Below, in pieces: positions 32,635 through 41,674 of a stretch of 64,000 nt of DNA. A program made the translations under genes and the position numbers. Origin of the DNA: Hyphomicrobiales bacterium (lineage in GTDB: Bacteria; Pseudomonadota; Alphaproteobacteria; Rhizobiales; Rhizobiaceae). Every line of letters begins with the position of its first letter. The stretch's first letter is position 1. The notes under the pieces are model-generated. The model was not told the origin of the DNA and did no database searches. It was given only the letters and a program-made list of their open reading frames with translations. The stretch spans positions 110,215 to 174,214 of the forward strand of contig UBXM01000010.1 of NCBI GenBank assembly GCA_900469445.1, written 5' to 3'.

Positions 32635-32662
32635 ATTATCGTTGCAGCATACGGTTTGGCAA
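32635..32662 (-). promoter_or_regulatory. Promoter of gcvTHP
   Basis: On the minus strand TTGCCA (32657-32662), a 16-base spacer and GATAAT (32635-32640). Transcription would start about 32628, exactly at the beginning of the first glycine aptamer, which supports the assignment. Confidence 0.65.
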
Positions 32663-32814
32663 GGGCCGCATGTCGAAACCAGCACGATTTCTGTCGCATT
32701 GTCGGAGTGGTTTGACCTAGTTCAATGACAGGTCGTTGCGGTGGGGTGCCAACGATGAAAAGATGTCTCGCAGACGCGTCTTGTCGCGTGCCTGACCTAA
32801 CCTCTTGCAGATGC

Positions 32815-33093
32815 TCAGTCTTCAAGGTCGCGATAGGCCGCTTGGACCTGTTGCAGTGTATATTGCTGCTGAGGCTGCTTCCCGGTCGTCAGCACATCAA
32901 TGCCGACCTTTATCGCGGGGATCATCGCGTCGACGGCTTCAGGATCGCTGACGTTTTCGCGTGCCTTGGCGTTCATGTCCGAGTCCGCCTTGACATCGGC
33001 AACCCGGTCCTTCACGGAAACGCGGCGCGGTGTGCGCAGCGCTTCTATGTTCAACGCCGCCGTACTTGCAGAAATGGTCACGATCTGGGTCAT
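32815..33093 (-). CDS. Small conserved hypothetical protein
   Basis: A 92-residue protein beginning MTQIVTISASTAALNIEALR and ending with a Gln-rich helix (QQQYTLQQVQAAYRDLED). It has no cysteines, signal or membrane segment. The start at 33093 has GGTGAGG upstream. The N-terminal ISASTAALNIEA faintly recalls flagellar axial N-termini, but the rest does not. I do not recognise a family. Confidence 0.6.
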   Translation of the reverse strand: MTQIVTISASTAALNIEALRTPRRVSVKDRVADVKADSDMNAKARENVSDPEAVDAMIPAIKVGIDVLTTGKQPQQQYTLQQVQAAYRDLED

Positions 33094-33207
33094 TTGCCTC
33101 ACCTTCGATCTTCCACCTTTAAGAGGAGGTGTGTTCTTCGATGCTTAAGCGGAACCATTGCTTTTTAACGATGTGTGCATTTGGTCGTGCCGTCAAGGGT
33201 TGAAGTC

Positions 33208-33585
33208 ATGACGAACATCCTGCTCGCCGCACTTGGCGGCGCTATCGGCTCGGTCCTTCGCTATCTGGTGGGCGTGTTTACCGTTCGCTGGTTCGGGCCG
33301 AGCTTTCCATGGGGAACGCTTGCCGTGAATGTCGTCGGATCCTTCATTATCGGCCTGACGGTGGAAATGATCGCGCGCCGTTTCAACGCCTCGATGGAGC
33401 TGCGGGTGTTCATCGTTACCGGCATCATCGGCGGCTTCACCACCTGGTCGTCCTTCTCCCTTGATACGATGGTGCTTTTCGAGCGCGGTGCGATCGCTGC
33501 CGCCGCCGCCTATGTGATCGGCAGCCTCGTCGTCTCGTTCGCCGCCGTATTTGCCGGGCTGGCGCTCGGGCGGGCAATGTTCTAA
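33208..33585 (+). CDS. crcB: Fluoride exporter CrcB/FluC
   Basis: A 125-residue membrane protein with four transmembrane helices, which forms an antiparallel dimeric fluoride channel. GGAIGSVLRYLVG, the NVVGSFIIG helix and the GFTTWSSFSLDT polar track are present. I use the ATG at 33208; a GTG at 33175 would add 11 residues. No fluoride riboswitch sequence is visible upstream. The pseudouridine synthase gene follows after about 36 bases. Confidence 0.93.
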   Translation: MTNILLAALGGAIGSVLRYLVGVFTVRWFGPSFPWGTLAVNVVGSFIIGLTVEMIARRFNASMELRVFIVTGIIGGFTTWSSFSLDTMVLFERGAIAAAAAYVIGSLVVSFAAVFAGLALGRAMF

Positions 33586-33621
33586 AGACCGCCCATCAAG
33601 AAGAAATAAGAAAGAGCTTTG

Positions 33622-34611
33622 ATGGCAGGCATCGAGCATATCCGTGTCGAGGCGGACGAGGCAGGCATGCGCCTCGACCGCTGGTTCAAGATCCACTATC
33701 CGGGTCTTGGCTTCGGCCCGTTGCAGAAACTATTGCGCTCCGGCCAGGTGCGCGTCGATGGCGGTCGCGTCAAGACCGACACACGCGTCGAGCCCGGGCA
33801 GACCGTGCGCGTGCCGCCCATGGATACGGATTCCAAGAAGGGTCCGATCGCCGGCAAGGACCTCAAACATGCCGGCGATTACGAGCTGCTGCAGCGCATG
33901 GTCCTGCACGAGGACGACAAGGTGATCGTGCTCAACAAGCCGGCCGGCCTTGCCGTGCAGGGCGGTTCGGGCGTGACGCGCCATATCGACCAGATGCTGG
34001 AATCCTGGCTCAGCCCAAAGGGCGAAAAGCCTCGCCTCGTCCATCGTCTCGACCGCGATACGTCCGGCGTGCTGGTGATTGCCCGCACCCGCGGTGCCGC
34101 ACAGAAACTGACTGCAGCGTTTCGTGAGCGCGACACCAAGAAGACCTATTGGTCGCTGGTCAAGGGCGTGCCGCGCAAGCGCGAGGACAAGCTGTCTTCC
34201 TGGCTGGTCAAGATCCAGACACCGGATGGTGACAAGATGCGGATCGCCAAACATGGCGAGGAGGGGGCCGATCACGCCATCTCCTATTACCGCGTGCTCG
34301 AAACCGCAGCGCAGTCGCTCGCCTGGCTGGAGATGGAGCCTTATACGGGCCGTACCCACCAGCTTCGCGTCCATGCTTTGTCGATCGGTCATCCGATCAT
34401 CGGCGATCCGAAATATTTCGACGACGATATCAACTGGCCGTTCCCCGGCGGCATCCAGAAGAAGCTGCATCTGCATGCGCGCCATATCGATATTCCGCAT
34501 CCGAATGGCGGTCGCCTGAAGGTTACCGCACCGCTGCCGCCGCATATGGTCCAGAGCTGGAACCTGCTCGGCTTCGACATGGATAATGGTGCCAGGGACG
34601 ACGACGAATGA
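33622..34611 (+). CDS. Pseudouridine synthase, RluC/RluD family
   Basis: A 329-residue enzyme that isomerises uridine in 23S rRNA. An N-terminal S4 RNA-binding domain (about 1-65) precedes the catalytic domain with HRLDRDTSGVLV, whose Asp is the nucleophile. EPYTGRTHQLRVH and GDPKYF are also family blocks. The length and S4 domain fit RluC, which modifies several helix positions. It overlaps the HAD gene by four bases. Confidence 0.92.
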   Translation: MAGIEHIRVEADEAGMRLDRWFKIHYPGLGFGPLQKLLRSGQVRVDGGRVKTDTRVEPGQTVRVPPMDTDSKKGPIAGKDLKHAGDYELLQRMVLHEDDKVIVLNKPAGLAVQGGSGVTRHIDQMLESWLSPKGEKPRLVHRLDRDTSGVLVIARTRGAAQKLTAAFRERDTKKTYWSLVKGVPRKREDKLSSWLVKIQTPDGDKMRIAKHGEEGADHAISYYRVLETAAQSLAWLEMEPYTGRTHQLRVHALSIGHPIIGDPKYFDDDINWPFPGGIQKKLHLHARHIDIPHPNGGRLKVTAPLPPHMVQSWNLLGFDMDNGARDDDE

Positions 34612-35255
34612 AACTGGTTCTCTTCGATTGCGACGGCACGCTTGTCGACAGCGCGGGCCTGATCCATGAAACCATGCGCCGCACGTTCCTGCATTTCGGC
34701 AAGCCTGAGCCGACATTCGAGAATACGAAATCGATCATCGGCTTGACACTGGATATCGCGATTGCCCGGATGCAGGGAAAACAGCATGCGGATCAGGAGG
34801 CCGTCGACATGATGGCCTATTACAAGTCGCTGTTTTCCGTCGTTCGCAGCGATCTCAACTATCGCGAGCCGCTGTTTCCCGGCATTCTCGACCTGATGAA
34901 CGCACTCGAAGCACGCGACGAGATCATTCTTGGCGCCGTCACCGGCAAATCGCGCCGTGGTCTGGATTCGGTCAGAGAGACGCACGGCTTCAAGTTCGTC
35001 GCGTCGCGTACGGCCGACGATTGCCCGTCCAAGCCGCATCCGGCAATGGTGACGGAATGCTGCGACGAGACGGGAATGCGGCCTGCCGATACCCTTGTGA
35101 TCGGCGATGCCATCTACGATATGCTGATGGCGAAGGCCGCCGGTGCAACGGCGATCGGCGTTTCCTGGGGTTATGCCTCGGTGGACGAACTCAGAGACGC
35201 GGGTGCGGACGTGATCGTCAACCATCCAAGCGAGATTTTGGCCCATATCGGCTGA
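34608..35255 (+). CDS. HAD-family phosphatase (phosphoglycolate phosphatase-like)
   Basis: A 215-residue HAD hydrolase. Motif I FDCDGTLVDS holds the nucleophile, motif II is in GAVTGKSRRG, and VIGDAIYDMLMAKAAG is motif IV. A helical cap lies between motifs I and II. Phosphoglycolate or another small phosphate ester is the likely substrate. Coupled to the pseudouridine synthase gene upstream and followed by the ATP12 gene after ten bases, so the three appear to be one operon. Confidence 0.88.
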   Translation: MKLVLFDCDGTLVDSAGLIHETMRRTFLHFGKPEPTFENTKSIIGLTLDIAIARMQGKQHADQEAVDMMAYYKSLFSVVRSDLNYREPLFPGILDLMNALEARDEIILGAVTGKSRRGLDSVRETHGFKFVASRTADDCPSKPHPAMVTECCDETGMRPADTLVIGDAIYDMLMAKAAGATAIGVSWGYASVDELRDAGADVIVNHPSEILAHIG

Positions 35256-35265
35256 GGAATTAAAG

Positions 35266-36051
35266 ATGCGCGAACTTTTCCCCGATCCATCCGAGGCGAT
35301 GAGCCATCCGGACCCGACGCGGCGAGCGCAGATCCAGATGCAGAAGCCGCTGCCGAAGCGGTTCTACACCGAGGTCTCCATCGTCGAAGGCGAAAGTGGA
35401 CATGTGGTTCACCTCGATGGTCGCCCGGTCAACACGCCGGGAAAGGTGCCGCTCGCGGTGCCGACGGCTCGGCTTGCCGAATTGCTGCGTGACGAATGGG
35501 CAAACCAGGTGGATGTGATCGATCCGCGGACCATGCCGGTAACGCGCCTCATCAATACCGCCATCGATGGCGTGGCCATCGAAGCTCAGGCGGTATTCGA
35601 GGATATCCTGCGCTTTTCCTCCAGCGACATGCTTTGCTATCGGGCGGAGAGCCCCGAAAATCTGGTTCTTCGCCAGCAGAGGGAATGGGATCCCGTGCTT
35701 GACTGGGCGGCGAATGTGCATGGCGCCCGTTTCGAATTGATCGAAGGCGTGATGCCGAAGGAACAGCCGCGTGAGGCCACGGCGGCATTTTCCTCGGCGT
35801 TGAGAAAATACGATACGCCGATCGAACTTGCAGTTCTCCACACGGTGACCACGCTGACGGGATCGGCCATTCTGGCGCTCGCCTTCGCCGAAGGCCATCT
35901 GCCGCCTGAAGATATCTGGAAGCTCGCCCATCTCGAAGAAGACTGGACGAACGAACATTGGGGCGAAGATGCCGAAGCGCAGAATCGCCGGGAAAAGCGC
36001 CATGCGGATTTCCAGGCGTCGGTGGCGGTTTTTGACGCTCTGACGTCTTAG
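35266..36051 (+). CDS. ATP12 F1-ATPase assembly chaperone
   Basis: A 261-residue ATP12 protein, a chaperone for the alpha subunit of F1-ATPase shared by mitochondria and alphaproteobacteria. VHLDGRPVNTPGK, the LLRDEWANQ helix, the SSSDMLCYRAESP block and C-terminal LEEDWTNEHWGEDAEA are diagnostic. It is soluble with no signal peptide. It ends the crcB-rluC-HAD-ATP12 run of plus-strand genes. Confidence 0.93.
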   Translation: MRELFPDPSEAMSHPDPTRRAQIQMQKPLPKRFYTEVSIVEGESGHVVHLDGRPVNTPGKVPLAVPTARLAELLRDEWANQVDVIDPRTMPVTRLINTAIDGVAIEAQAVFEDILRFSSSDMLCYRAESPENLVLRQQREWDPVLDWAANVHGARFELIEGVMPKEQPREATAAFSSALRKYDTPIELAVLHTVTTLTGSAILALAFAEGHLPPEDIWKLAHLEEDWTNEHWGEDAEAQNRREKRHADFQASVAVFDALTS

Positions 36052-36083
36052 GCTTAAGGCTTCCCTAACCCTGAACGGAGAAC

Positions 36084-36611
36084 ATGCGGGCAGCTTATCC
36101 GGATGCCCTCATGTCTCTCAGATCGCTCCGCCTCGTTATCGCACCACTTGCCATCCTCATGCTGGCGGGCTTTCGCATGCCCGTGGCAGACGAGGAGACG
36201 GAGCGGCTGCTTTATGACGTGCGAGGGGCTTTCGTGACGGCGCAACCTGATGTGTCGCGCGATCTCATCGCCCGGACGGATATTCTGGTGGATGCTGCCA
36301 TACAGGCAACGAGCCGTTCCATGATGCTGCCGCGGACCATTCTGACGGTTCGGATCAGCCAAACTGCACGCGCGCCCATTTTGTTCGGCAGCCGGTCCAC
36401 CGCAAGCGTGACCGTGAAGGTTGTCTCTGTCGGGTCGGGCGATCCTGTGGCGGAAGGATCTTTCGAGGTATCCGCGCTGGCATTCGGCAAAAGTAATGCA
36501 GACACGCTACTGGCCGAAAAGATCGCCGATCGGATCGCCGGTGAATTCCGGCTGGAAATGCCGCGGCGGCGGGCGGTCGCGACCGCATTGGTCGAGAGCG
36601 CCAGGCCGTAG
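36084..36611 (+). CDS. Hypothetical exported protein
   Basis: A 175-residue protein with an N-terminal hydrophobic segment (about 14-30, LVIAPLAILMLAG) that fits a signal peptide or anchor. The rest is a mixed alpha/beta domain without cysteines. The ATG at 36084 has GGAG just upstream; ATG 36111 is the alternative. I do not recognise a family; it lies between ATP12 and DoxX. Confidence 0.6.
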   Translation: MRAAYPDALMSLRSLRLVIAPLAILMLAGFRMPVADEETERLLYDVRGAFVTAQPDVSRDLIARTDILVDAAIQATSRSMMLPRTILTVRISQTARAPILFGSRSTASVTVKVVSVGSGDPVAEGSFEVSALAFGKSNADTLLAEKIADRIAGEFRLEMPRRRAVATALVESARP

Positions 36612-36722
36612 CCGGCGCGTCCGGGCTTGTTGCCATTTCCGCGCGGTGCCATAAATGTGATTTCTGGCGAATCCTACTCAAGTTTATCGCTGCTGCGCCC
36701 CACACATTCTGGAGAATTTCCG

Positions 36723-37118
36723 ATGGCACTTTTCGATCGTCTGGCAGCCTACCGAGACCAAGGCCTTGCCGCCCTTAGAATTATGACCGGCCTGCTGTTC
36801 ATCGAACACGGGACGATGAAGCTTTTCGCATTTCCGGTGCCGCAGGGGGATGGCGGACCGCTATCCACGCTGATGCTGTTTGCAGCCCTGCTGGAATTCG
36901 TCGGCGGCATCCTGATCACCATCGGCTTCCTCACGCGCCCAGTCGCCTTCATCCTGTCGGGTCAGATGGCTTTCGCCTATTTCATGGGGCATGCGCCTAA
37001 AGGTTTCTGGCCGGCCCCGAACGGCGGCGATGCCTCCATCCTGTTCTGCTTTATCTTTCTCTACCTGTTCTTTGCGGGCGCCGGCGCGTTTTCGGTCGAT
37101 AACCGGAAAAAGATCTGA
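36723..37118 (+). CDS. DoxX family membrane protein
   Basis: A 131-residue protein with four membrane helices. GLLFIEHGTMKLF, LLEFVGGILITIGFLTRP and FAYFMGHAPKGFWP are typical DoxX blocks. Members are linked to thiol or oxidative stress and to quinone metabolism, but the reaction is unknown. GGAG stands before the ATG. A strong terminator follows. Confidence 0.9.
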   Translation: MALFDRLAAYRDQGLAALRIMTGLLFIEHGTMKLFAFPVPQGDGGPLSTLMLFAALLEFVGGILITIGFLTRPVAFILSGQMAFAYFMGHAPKGFWPAPNGGDASILFCFIFLYLFFAGAGAFSVDNRKKI

Positions 37119-37133
37119 GACTATCCAAAAGCA

Positions 37134-37161
37134 TGAAGCCGGCGATCTCGCCGGCTTCATT
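37134..37161. terminator. Terminator between doxX and fghA
   Basis: An 11-bp perfect stem ATGAAGCCGGC/GCCGGCTTCAT around GATCTC, with a T-rich tract after it on the plus strand (TTCTGTCTTCT). It can end both convergent transcripts. Confidence 0.75.
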
Positions 37162-37173
37162 TCTGTCTTCTGA

Positions 37174-38007
37174 TCAGCCAAGCCGCTCAGCGTGCCAGCG
37201 CAGGTGATCGTCCATGAAGGTGGAGATGAAATAGTAGGAATGGTCGTAACGTTCGTGCATCCTGAGCGTCAGGCCGATATCGGTGCCCTTCACGGCTTCT
37301 TCGAACAGCCACGGGCGCAGACCATTTTCCAGGAAACCGTCAGCCTTGCCCTGATCGATCAGGAATTCAGGGAAACGCGCACCATCTTCGACCAGCGCGC
37401 AGGCGTCGTACTGACGCCAAGCGGCCTTGTCGGTGCCAAGATATTTTTCGAGAGCCGGTGCCGACCAGTCGGCGGTTGAGGGCTCGACGATCGGCGCGAA
37501 GGCCGAGCAGCTCTTGAAACGCTCCGGGTTCTTCAGTGCAATGGTCATGGCGCCATGGCCACCCATCGAATGGCCGAAAATGCCCTGTCTGCTCATATCG
37601 ACGCGGAACTGCTCGCTGACCAATTTCGGCAATTCCTCGGTGATGTAGGTGTACATCTGGTAGTTTTCGGCCCAGGGCTTCTCGGTGGCGTCGAGGTAGA
37701 AACCGGCGCCCTTGCCCATCTGCCAATTGGTCAATTCGTCGGGCACGTCATTGCCGCGCGGGCTGACATCCGGGCAGACTATGATCAGGCCAAGCTCGGC
37801 GGCAAGGCGACGATACTCGCCCTTTTCCATGACATTCGCATGGGTGCAGGTGAGGCCGGAAAGATACCAGAGGACCGGGCGCGGTTCGCTGATCGCCTGC
37901 GGCGGCACGAAGACCGCGAAGGTCATCTCGCATTTGCAGGCTTCCGAGTCATGGGTGAAAACGCCCTGCATGCCGCCGAAGGCGGTGTTTTGTGACAAGA
38001 TCTTCAT
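37174..38007 (-). CDS. fghA: S-formylglutathione hydrolase
   Basis: A 277-residue alpha/beta hydrolase that splits S-formylglutathione into formate and glutathione, the last step of glutathione-linked formaldehyde removal. The nucleophile motif GHSMGGHGA and the N-terminal FGGMQGVFTHDS are characteristic of the esterase D family. The partner adhC lies 2.5 kb upstream on the same strand. It is last in a probable YaiI-like/DUF1345/fghA operon. Confidence 0.95.
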   Translation of the reverse strand: MKILSQNTAFGGMQGVFTHDSEACKCEMTFAVFVPPQAISEPRPVLWYLSGLTCTHANVMEKGEYRRLAAELGLIIVCPDVSPRGNDVPDELTNWQMGKGAGFYLDATEKPWAENYQMYTYITEELPKLVSEQFRVDMSRQGIFGHSMGGHGAMTIALKNPERFKSCSAFAPIVEPSTADWSAPALEKYLGTDKAAWRQYDACALVEDGARFPEFLIDQGKADGFLENGLRPWLFEEAVKGTDIGLTLRMHERYDHSYYFISTFMDDHLRWHAERLG

Positions 38008-38042
38008 GAAATAGTCCTTTCGGGCTTGCGGATTTCAGGTCT

Positions 38043-38714
38043 TCAGGTCGCCAGCGAGACGACGGCATTGACCGCAGCGGCTACCAGTATCGTGTTGAAA
38101 AAGAAAGACGCGACGGCATGCAGGAGGTTGATCCTGCGCATGTCGGTGGCGGTGATCGCGACATCCGAAGTCTGAGCCGTCATGCCGATGACATAACCGA
38201 AATAGAGAAAATCCCATGCGCCGGGACGATCCGTCTGAGGGAAATCCAGCCCGCCAACCGCTTTGTCGTCGTCCTTCTCACCGGGACGCCAGTAGAGATG
38301 GGCGTAATGCAGCGAGAACATCGTATGGATCGCAAACCATCCGAGAATGACGGCAGCAAAGCCTACCGCCACGTCCACCAGTCCCGACGGCTGTTTCTGG
38401 TTCAGGGCTTCAAATAGCGTGATGAGTGCCGCGACGGCTGCAAGCAGCGTGACGGCAAGAATGATCGGAGCGGGTTCGTCGGTGTTCTGACCGCTCGCCT
38501 GCAGCCGGTCGGCGTCGAGGTGACGGACGCGCAGGCCGATCAAGGTCAGATAGACGACAAAAAAGACGATCGCCGTCAGGGCCGCCGCTAGGTCCGGCAG
38601 CAGGGCGATCAGGACGGGCAGGGCAATGATTGCGGCGATGGCCGCCGCAAAGAAGGGGCCATGGCGGTGGTGGCGCCAATGCCGTTTGTCTTTGCCGCGG
38701 TCAGCTTTTGTCAT
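38043..38714 (-). CDS. DUF1345 membrane protein
   Basis: A 223-residue integral membrane protein with about five helices. The block FSLHYAHLYW and the C-terminal GMTAQTSDVAITATDMRRI are typical of DUF1345. The role is unknown. It starts 21 bases after the YaiI-like gene and ends 35 bases before fghA, so it is probably co-transcribed with both. Confidence 0.88.
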   Translation of the reverse strand: MTKADRGKDKRHWRHHRHGPFFAAAIAAIIALPVLIALLPDLAAALTAIVFFVVYLTLIGLRVRHLDADRLQASGQNTDEPAPIILAVTLLAAVAALITLFEALNQKQPSGLVDVAVGFAAVILGWFAIHTMFSLHYAHLYWRPGEKDDDKAVGGLDFPQTDRPGAWDFLYFGYVIGMTAQTSDVAITATDMRRINLLHAVASFFFNTILVAAAVNAVVSLAT

Positions 38715-38735
38715 GTCCCGATCCGCTCATATCAC

Positions 38736-39188
38736 TCAGCCGGCCGATTTCGCCCTGCGGCAGAGCCGGTCGAGGGTTTCCAGAAATGCCGAACGATCCC
38801 TCGGCGAAAAGGCGGCATTATATCCCTTGCTCTCGCCCGTCTCGCGCAAATGGGCGCCGAGGTCGCGCATTGCCGTCGCCATGCCGATATTGGTCTTGTC
38901 GAACAGGCGTCCGGTCGGGCCGGTGACAAAGGCGCCAGCCGCGACGCAACGCCCCGCAAGCGGCACGTCTGCGGTTACGACAATGTCGCCGATCGTGGCG
39001 CGTTCCGCGATCCAGTCATCTGCAGCGTCGAAAGCTCCCGAAACGATGATGTTCTTGACCATCGGATCTCGGGAGGGGCGCAGGCCGGAATTGGCGACAA
39101 AGGTCACCTCAAGGCCGTGGCGCTCCGCGACCTTCAAGATTTCCGGCTTTACCGGGCATGCATCGGCATCGACATAGATCAACGGCAT
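38736..39188 (-). CDS. YaiI/YqxD family (DUF188) protein
   Basis: A 150-residue DUF188/UPF0178 protein with a PIN-like, NYN-type nuclease fold. IYVDADACPVKPEI at the N-terminus, SGAFDAADDWIAERA and VVTADVPLAGRC with clustered acidic residues mark the family. RNA cleavage is inferred from fold and not shown for this group. First gene of a three-gene minus-strand unit. Confidence 0.9.
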   Translation of the reverse strand: MPLIYVDADACPVKPEILKVAERHGLEVTFVANSGLRPSRDPMVKNIIVSGAFDAADDWIAERATIGDIVVTADVPLAGRCVAAGAFVTGPTGRLFDKTNIGMATAMRDLGAHLRETGESKGYNAAFSPRDRSAFLETLDRLCRRAKSAG

Positions 39189-39234
39189 TCGCTTCCTTGT
39201 AGAACTGACAGCAACAAGAAAGCGACTTAGCAGA

Positions 39235-39423
39235 TCACGCCACTGCTGTCGTCTGGTCGTCGACAGTTGCGCCGGGAGCGTTCTTCTTGATGGATTCGAT
39301 GGCGGCTATGGCAGAGGCCTTGGCCGCATAACCTTCGGAGGAAAACATGCTCTGGCCATTGGAGGCCTTGAAGCGGAAACGGTATTCGCCTGCCTTATCC
39401 TTATAGACTTCGAATTTGTACAT
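39235..39423 (-). CDS. YegP-like DUF1508 protein
   Basis: A 62-residue DUF1508 protein. The family unit FEVYKDKAGEYRFRFKASNG followed by SSEGYAAKASAIAAIESIKKNA is seen once; E. coli YegP has two copies. Function unknown, often stress-linked. GGGAG lies upstream of its ATG. Confidence 0.9.
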   Translation of the reverse strand: MYKFEVYKDKAGEYRFRFKASNGQSMFSSEGYAAKASAIAAIESIKKNAPGATVDDQTTAVA

Positions 39424-39514
39424 GGTGGTCTCCCTCTCTTAGCTTCCCGTCATGAATGATAGATCGGGAAAGACGAAAAGCAAGCGCGGGCGGGGCCAAG
39501 AAACGTATTGGAAA

Positions 39515-39772
39515 TTACTTCTTCAGAGTGCGCGCATAGGATTCCAGGACGGCGTTCATTCGGGTTTGGTAGCCTTTGCCGGTTTCGCGGAACGCTTGAA
39601 GAACCGAGCGTTTGACCCGCAGAGTTATCTGTTCCGTTCCTTCCGGCTCAACAATCGTGCTCTTGGCCCAGAAATCCTCGTCCAGATTCGGAATATCGGA
39701 CGTGTCTATATCTTCATCGGACAGCGATGCGAGTTCGGTGGGATCAAGTTCTCGTTCGTAACGCTTCTGCAT
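39515..39772 (-). CDS. brnA: BrnA-type antitoxin
   Basis: An 85-residue antitoxin. DIPNLDEDFWAKS followed by EQITLRVKRSVLQAFRETGK and GYQTRMNAVLESYART is the BrnA signature, a ribbon-helix-helix DNA-binding end that also represses the operon. The start at 39772 lies inside the end of brnT (29-base overlap), so translation is coupled. It neutralises the BrnT ribonuclease. Confidence 0.9.
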   Translation of the reverse strand: MQKRYERELDPTELASLSDEDIDTSDIPNLDEDFWAKSTIVEPEGTEQITLRVKRSVLQAFRETGKGYQTRMNAVLESYARTLKK

Positions 39773-40025
39773 ATCGTTCTCTTTCACGTCTCTTGGCCGG
39801 ACGAGCGGATATGATGCGAATATTGCCATTGCGATCCGTGTGCGTGACGACAATCACCACAGCAGATCCGATGGTGCCGATGCTGATCCGCCTCTCTTCT
39901 CCGTAATCGAAACGGTCGTCGATCGCAGTGATGACACGTCCGTCGAATATCTTCGAAGCGGTCCTGAAGCTTAGGCCGTGCTTGGCGATGTTGCTCGCGT
40001 TCTTTCGGTCGTCCCATTCAAACAT
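39744..40025 (-). CDS. brnT: BrnT-type toxin (ribonuclease)
   Basis: A 93-residue toxin. FEWDDRKNASNIAKHGLSF, the acidic GEERRISIG centre and IRIISARPAKRRERERY at the C-terminus are the full BrnT pattern of the RelE-like fold. BrnT cleaves RNA and stops growth under stress. The toxin gene precedes the antitoxin gene, the usual order for brnTA. The ATG at 40025 is preferred over an upstream TTG. Confidence 0.9.
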   Translation of the reverse strand: MFEWDDRKNASNIAKHGLSFRTASKIFDGRVITAIDDRFDYGEERRISIGTIGSAVVIVVTHTDRNGNIRIISARPAKRRERERYAEALRTRT

Positions 40026-40064
40026 CGTCGCCAAGTCACATTGTAACTACAAACGTATTTACTT

Positions 40065-40550
40065 TCAATATGTGGTCGCGGCGGCTGTCGGTGTCGCCGG
40101 CCTCACCATATCCACATGCGGGATATCATCTTCCAGATACTCTTCCGACGTCTTCTCGAACCCGAGCGAGCCGTAGAATTTCTGCAGATGGGCCTGGGCG
40201 GAAATCTCGATCACTTCGCCGGGATAGGCCTTTTCGCATTCGGCGATCGCCTCGCGCATCAGGGCATCACCGAGGCGCTTGCCGCGATGGTTCGGCGATA
40301 CGGTGACGCGGCCGATGCGTGGCAGGTGCTCCGGCGTCGGGCGCCAGAGGCGGGCGCAGGCGAGGAGGTCTTTGCCATCCAGCAGCCGCAGGTGCAGGCA
40401 GTCGGGGTCATTGCCGTCGAGCTCCGGATAAGGGCAGGTCTGCTCGACGACGAAGACATCGACACGCATCTTCAGCATGGCGTAAAGATCGAGTGCGGAG
40501 AACTCTTCCAGTCTCCGCACGTCGACGGTGTAGGTGGGCAGGGCGGTCAA
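40065..40550 (-). CDS. GNAT acetyltransferase, ElaA-like
   Basis: A 161-residue GNAT protein resembling Ela[24 protein letters not shown] near the N-terminus and the acetyl-CoA loop [18 protein letters not shown] are visible. The acceptor is unknown. Its ATG overlaps the adhC stop by four bases, so it is translated with formaldehyde dehydrogenase. Confidence 0.9.
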   Translation of the reverse strand: MTALPTYTVDVRRLEEFSALDLYAMLKMRVDVFVVEQTCPYPELDGNDPDCLHLRLLDGKDLLACARLWRPTPEHLPRIGRVTVSPNHRGKRLGDALMREAIAECEKAYPGEVIEISAQAHLQKFYGSLGFEKTSEEYLEDDIPHVDMVRPATPTAAATTY

Positions 40551-41674
40551 TAGACCACCACGCCGCGAATGCTTTCACCCTTGTGCATCAGGTCGAAGCC
40601 CTTGTTGATGTCTTCGAGCGGCATGGTGTGGGTGATCATCGGGTCGATCTGGATCTTGCCTTCCATGTACCAGTCGACGATCTTCGGCACGTCGGTGCGG
40701 CCGCGCGCGCCGCCGAAGGCAGTGCCCATCCAGTTACGGCCGGTGACCAGCTGGAACGGGCGCGTCGAGATCTCCTGGCCGGCGCCGGCAACGCCGATGA
40801 TGACCGACTTGCCCCAGCCGCGATGCGAGCTTTCGAGCGCTTGGCGCATGACCTTGGTATTGCCGGTGCAGTCGAACGTGTAGTCGGCACCGCCGATCAG
40901 GTCATTGCCGCGCTTGGTCATGTTGACGAGATAAGGAACGATATCCTCGCCGACTTCCTTCGGATTGACGAAATGGGTCATGCCGAACTTTTCGCCCCAG
41001 GCCTTGCGGTCCGGGTTGATGTCGACGCCGATGATCATGTCGGCACCGGCCAGGCGCAGGCCCTGCAGCACGTTGAGACCGATACCGCCGAGGCCGAAGA
41101 CGATCGCCGTGGAACCGATCTCGACCTTTGCCGTGTTGATGACGGCGCCGATGCCGGTGGTGACGCCACAGCCGATATAGCAAACCTTGTCGAAAGGCGC
41201 GTCGGGATTGATCTTGGCGAGCGCGATTTCCGGCAGAACGGTGAAGTTGGCGAAGGTCGAGCAGCCCATATAGTGATGGATCTTGTCCTTGCCGATCGAG
41301 AAACGGCTGGTGCCGTCCGGCATGACGCCCTGGCCCTGGGTGGAGCGGATCGAGGTGCAGAGATTGGTCTTGCGCGAGGTGCAGGAATAACACTCGCGGC
41401 ATTCCGGCGTGTAGAGCGGAATGACGTGATCGCCCTTCTTCAGCGAGGTGACGCCGGGGCCGACATCGACGACCACGCCTGCACCCTCATGGCCGAGAAT
41501 GGCCGGAAACAGGCCTTCGGGATCGGCGCCCGAAAGGGTGAAATCGTCGGTATGGCAGATGCCGGTCGCCTTGATCTCGACCAGTACTTCGCCGGCCTTG
41601 GGGCCGTCGAGCTGAACCGTCATCACTTCCAGCGGTTTTCCTGCCTGTACGGCAACAGCGGCGCGGACATCCAT
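40547..41674 (-). CDS. adhC: S-(hydroxymethyl)glutathione dehydrogenase (class III ADH)
   Basis: A 375-residue zinc alcohol dehydrogenase that oxidises S-hydroxymethylglutathione to S-formylglutathione with [15 protein letters not shown] and GHEGAGVV give the catalytic zinc site, four cysteines in [15 protein letters not shown] hold the structural zinc, and [13 protein letters not shown] is the NAD loop. GGGAGAGA precedes the ATG. FghA (37.2 kb) performs the next step. Also known as frmA/flhA in other bacteria. Confidence 0.97.
   Translation of the reverse strand: MDVRAAVAVQAGKPLEVMTVQLDGPKAGEVLVEIKATGICHTDDFTLSGADPEGLFPAILGHEGAGVVVDVGPGVTSLKKGDHVIPLYTPECRECYSCTSRKTNLCTSIRSTQGQGVMPDGTSRFSIGKDKIHHYMGCSTFANFTVLPEIALAKINPDAPFDKVCYIGCGVTTGIGAVINTAKVEIGSTAIVFGLGGIGLNVLQGLRLAGADMIIGVDINPDRKAWGEKFGMTHFVNPKEVGEDIVPYLVNMTKRGNDLIGGADYTFDCTGNTKVMRQALESSHRGWGKSVIIGVAGAGQEISTRPFQLVTGRNWMGTAFGGARGRTDVPKIVDWYMEGKIQIDPMITHTMPLEDINKGFDLMHKGESIRGVVVY

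Noticed and set aside
33094..33207. Fluoride riboswitch upstream of crcB
   Set aside because: The conserved GG-GATG / CCGCC / CTGATGA blocks are not present.
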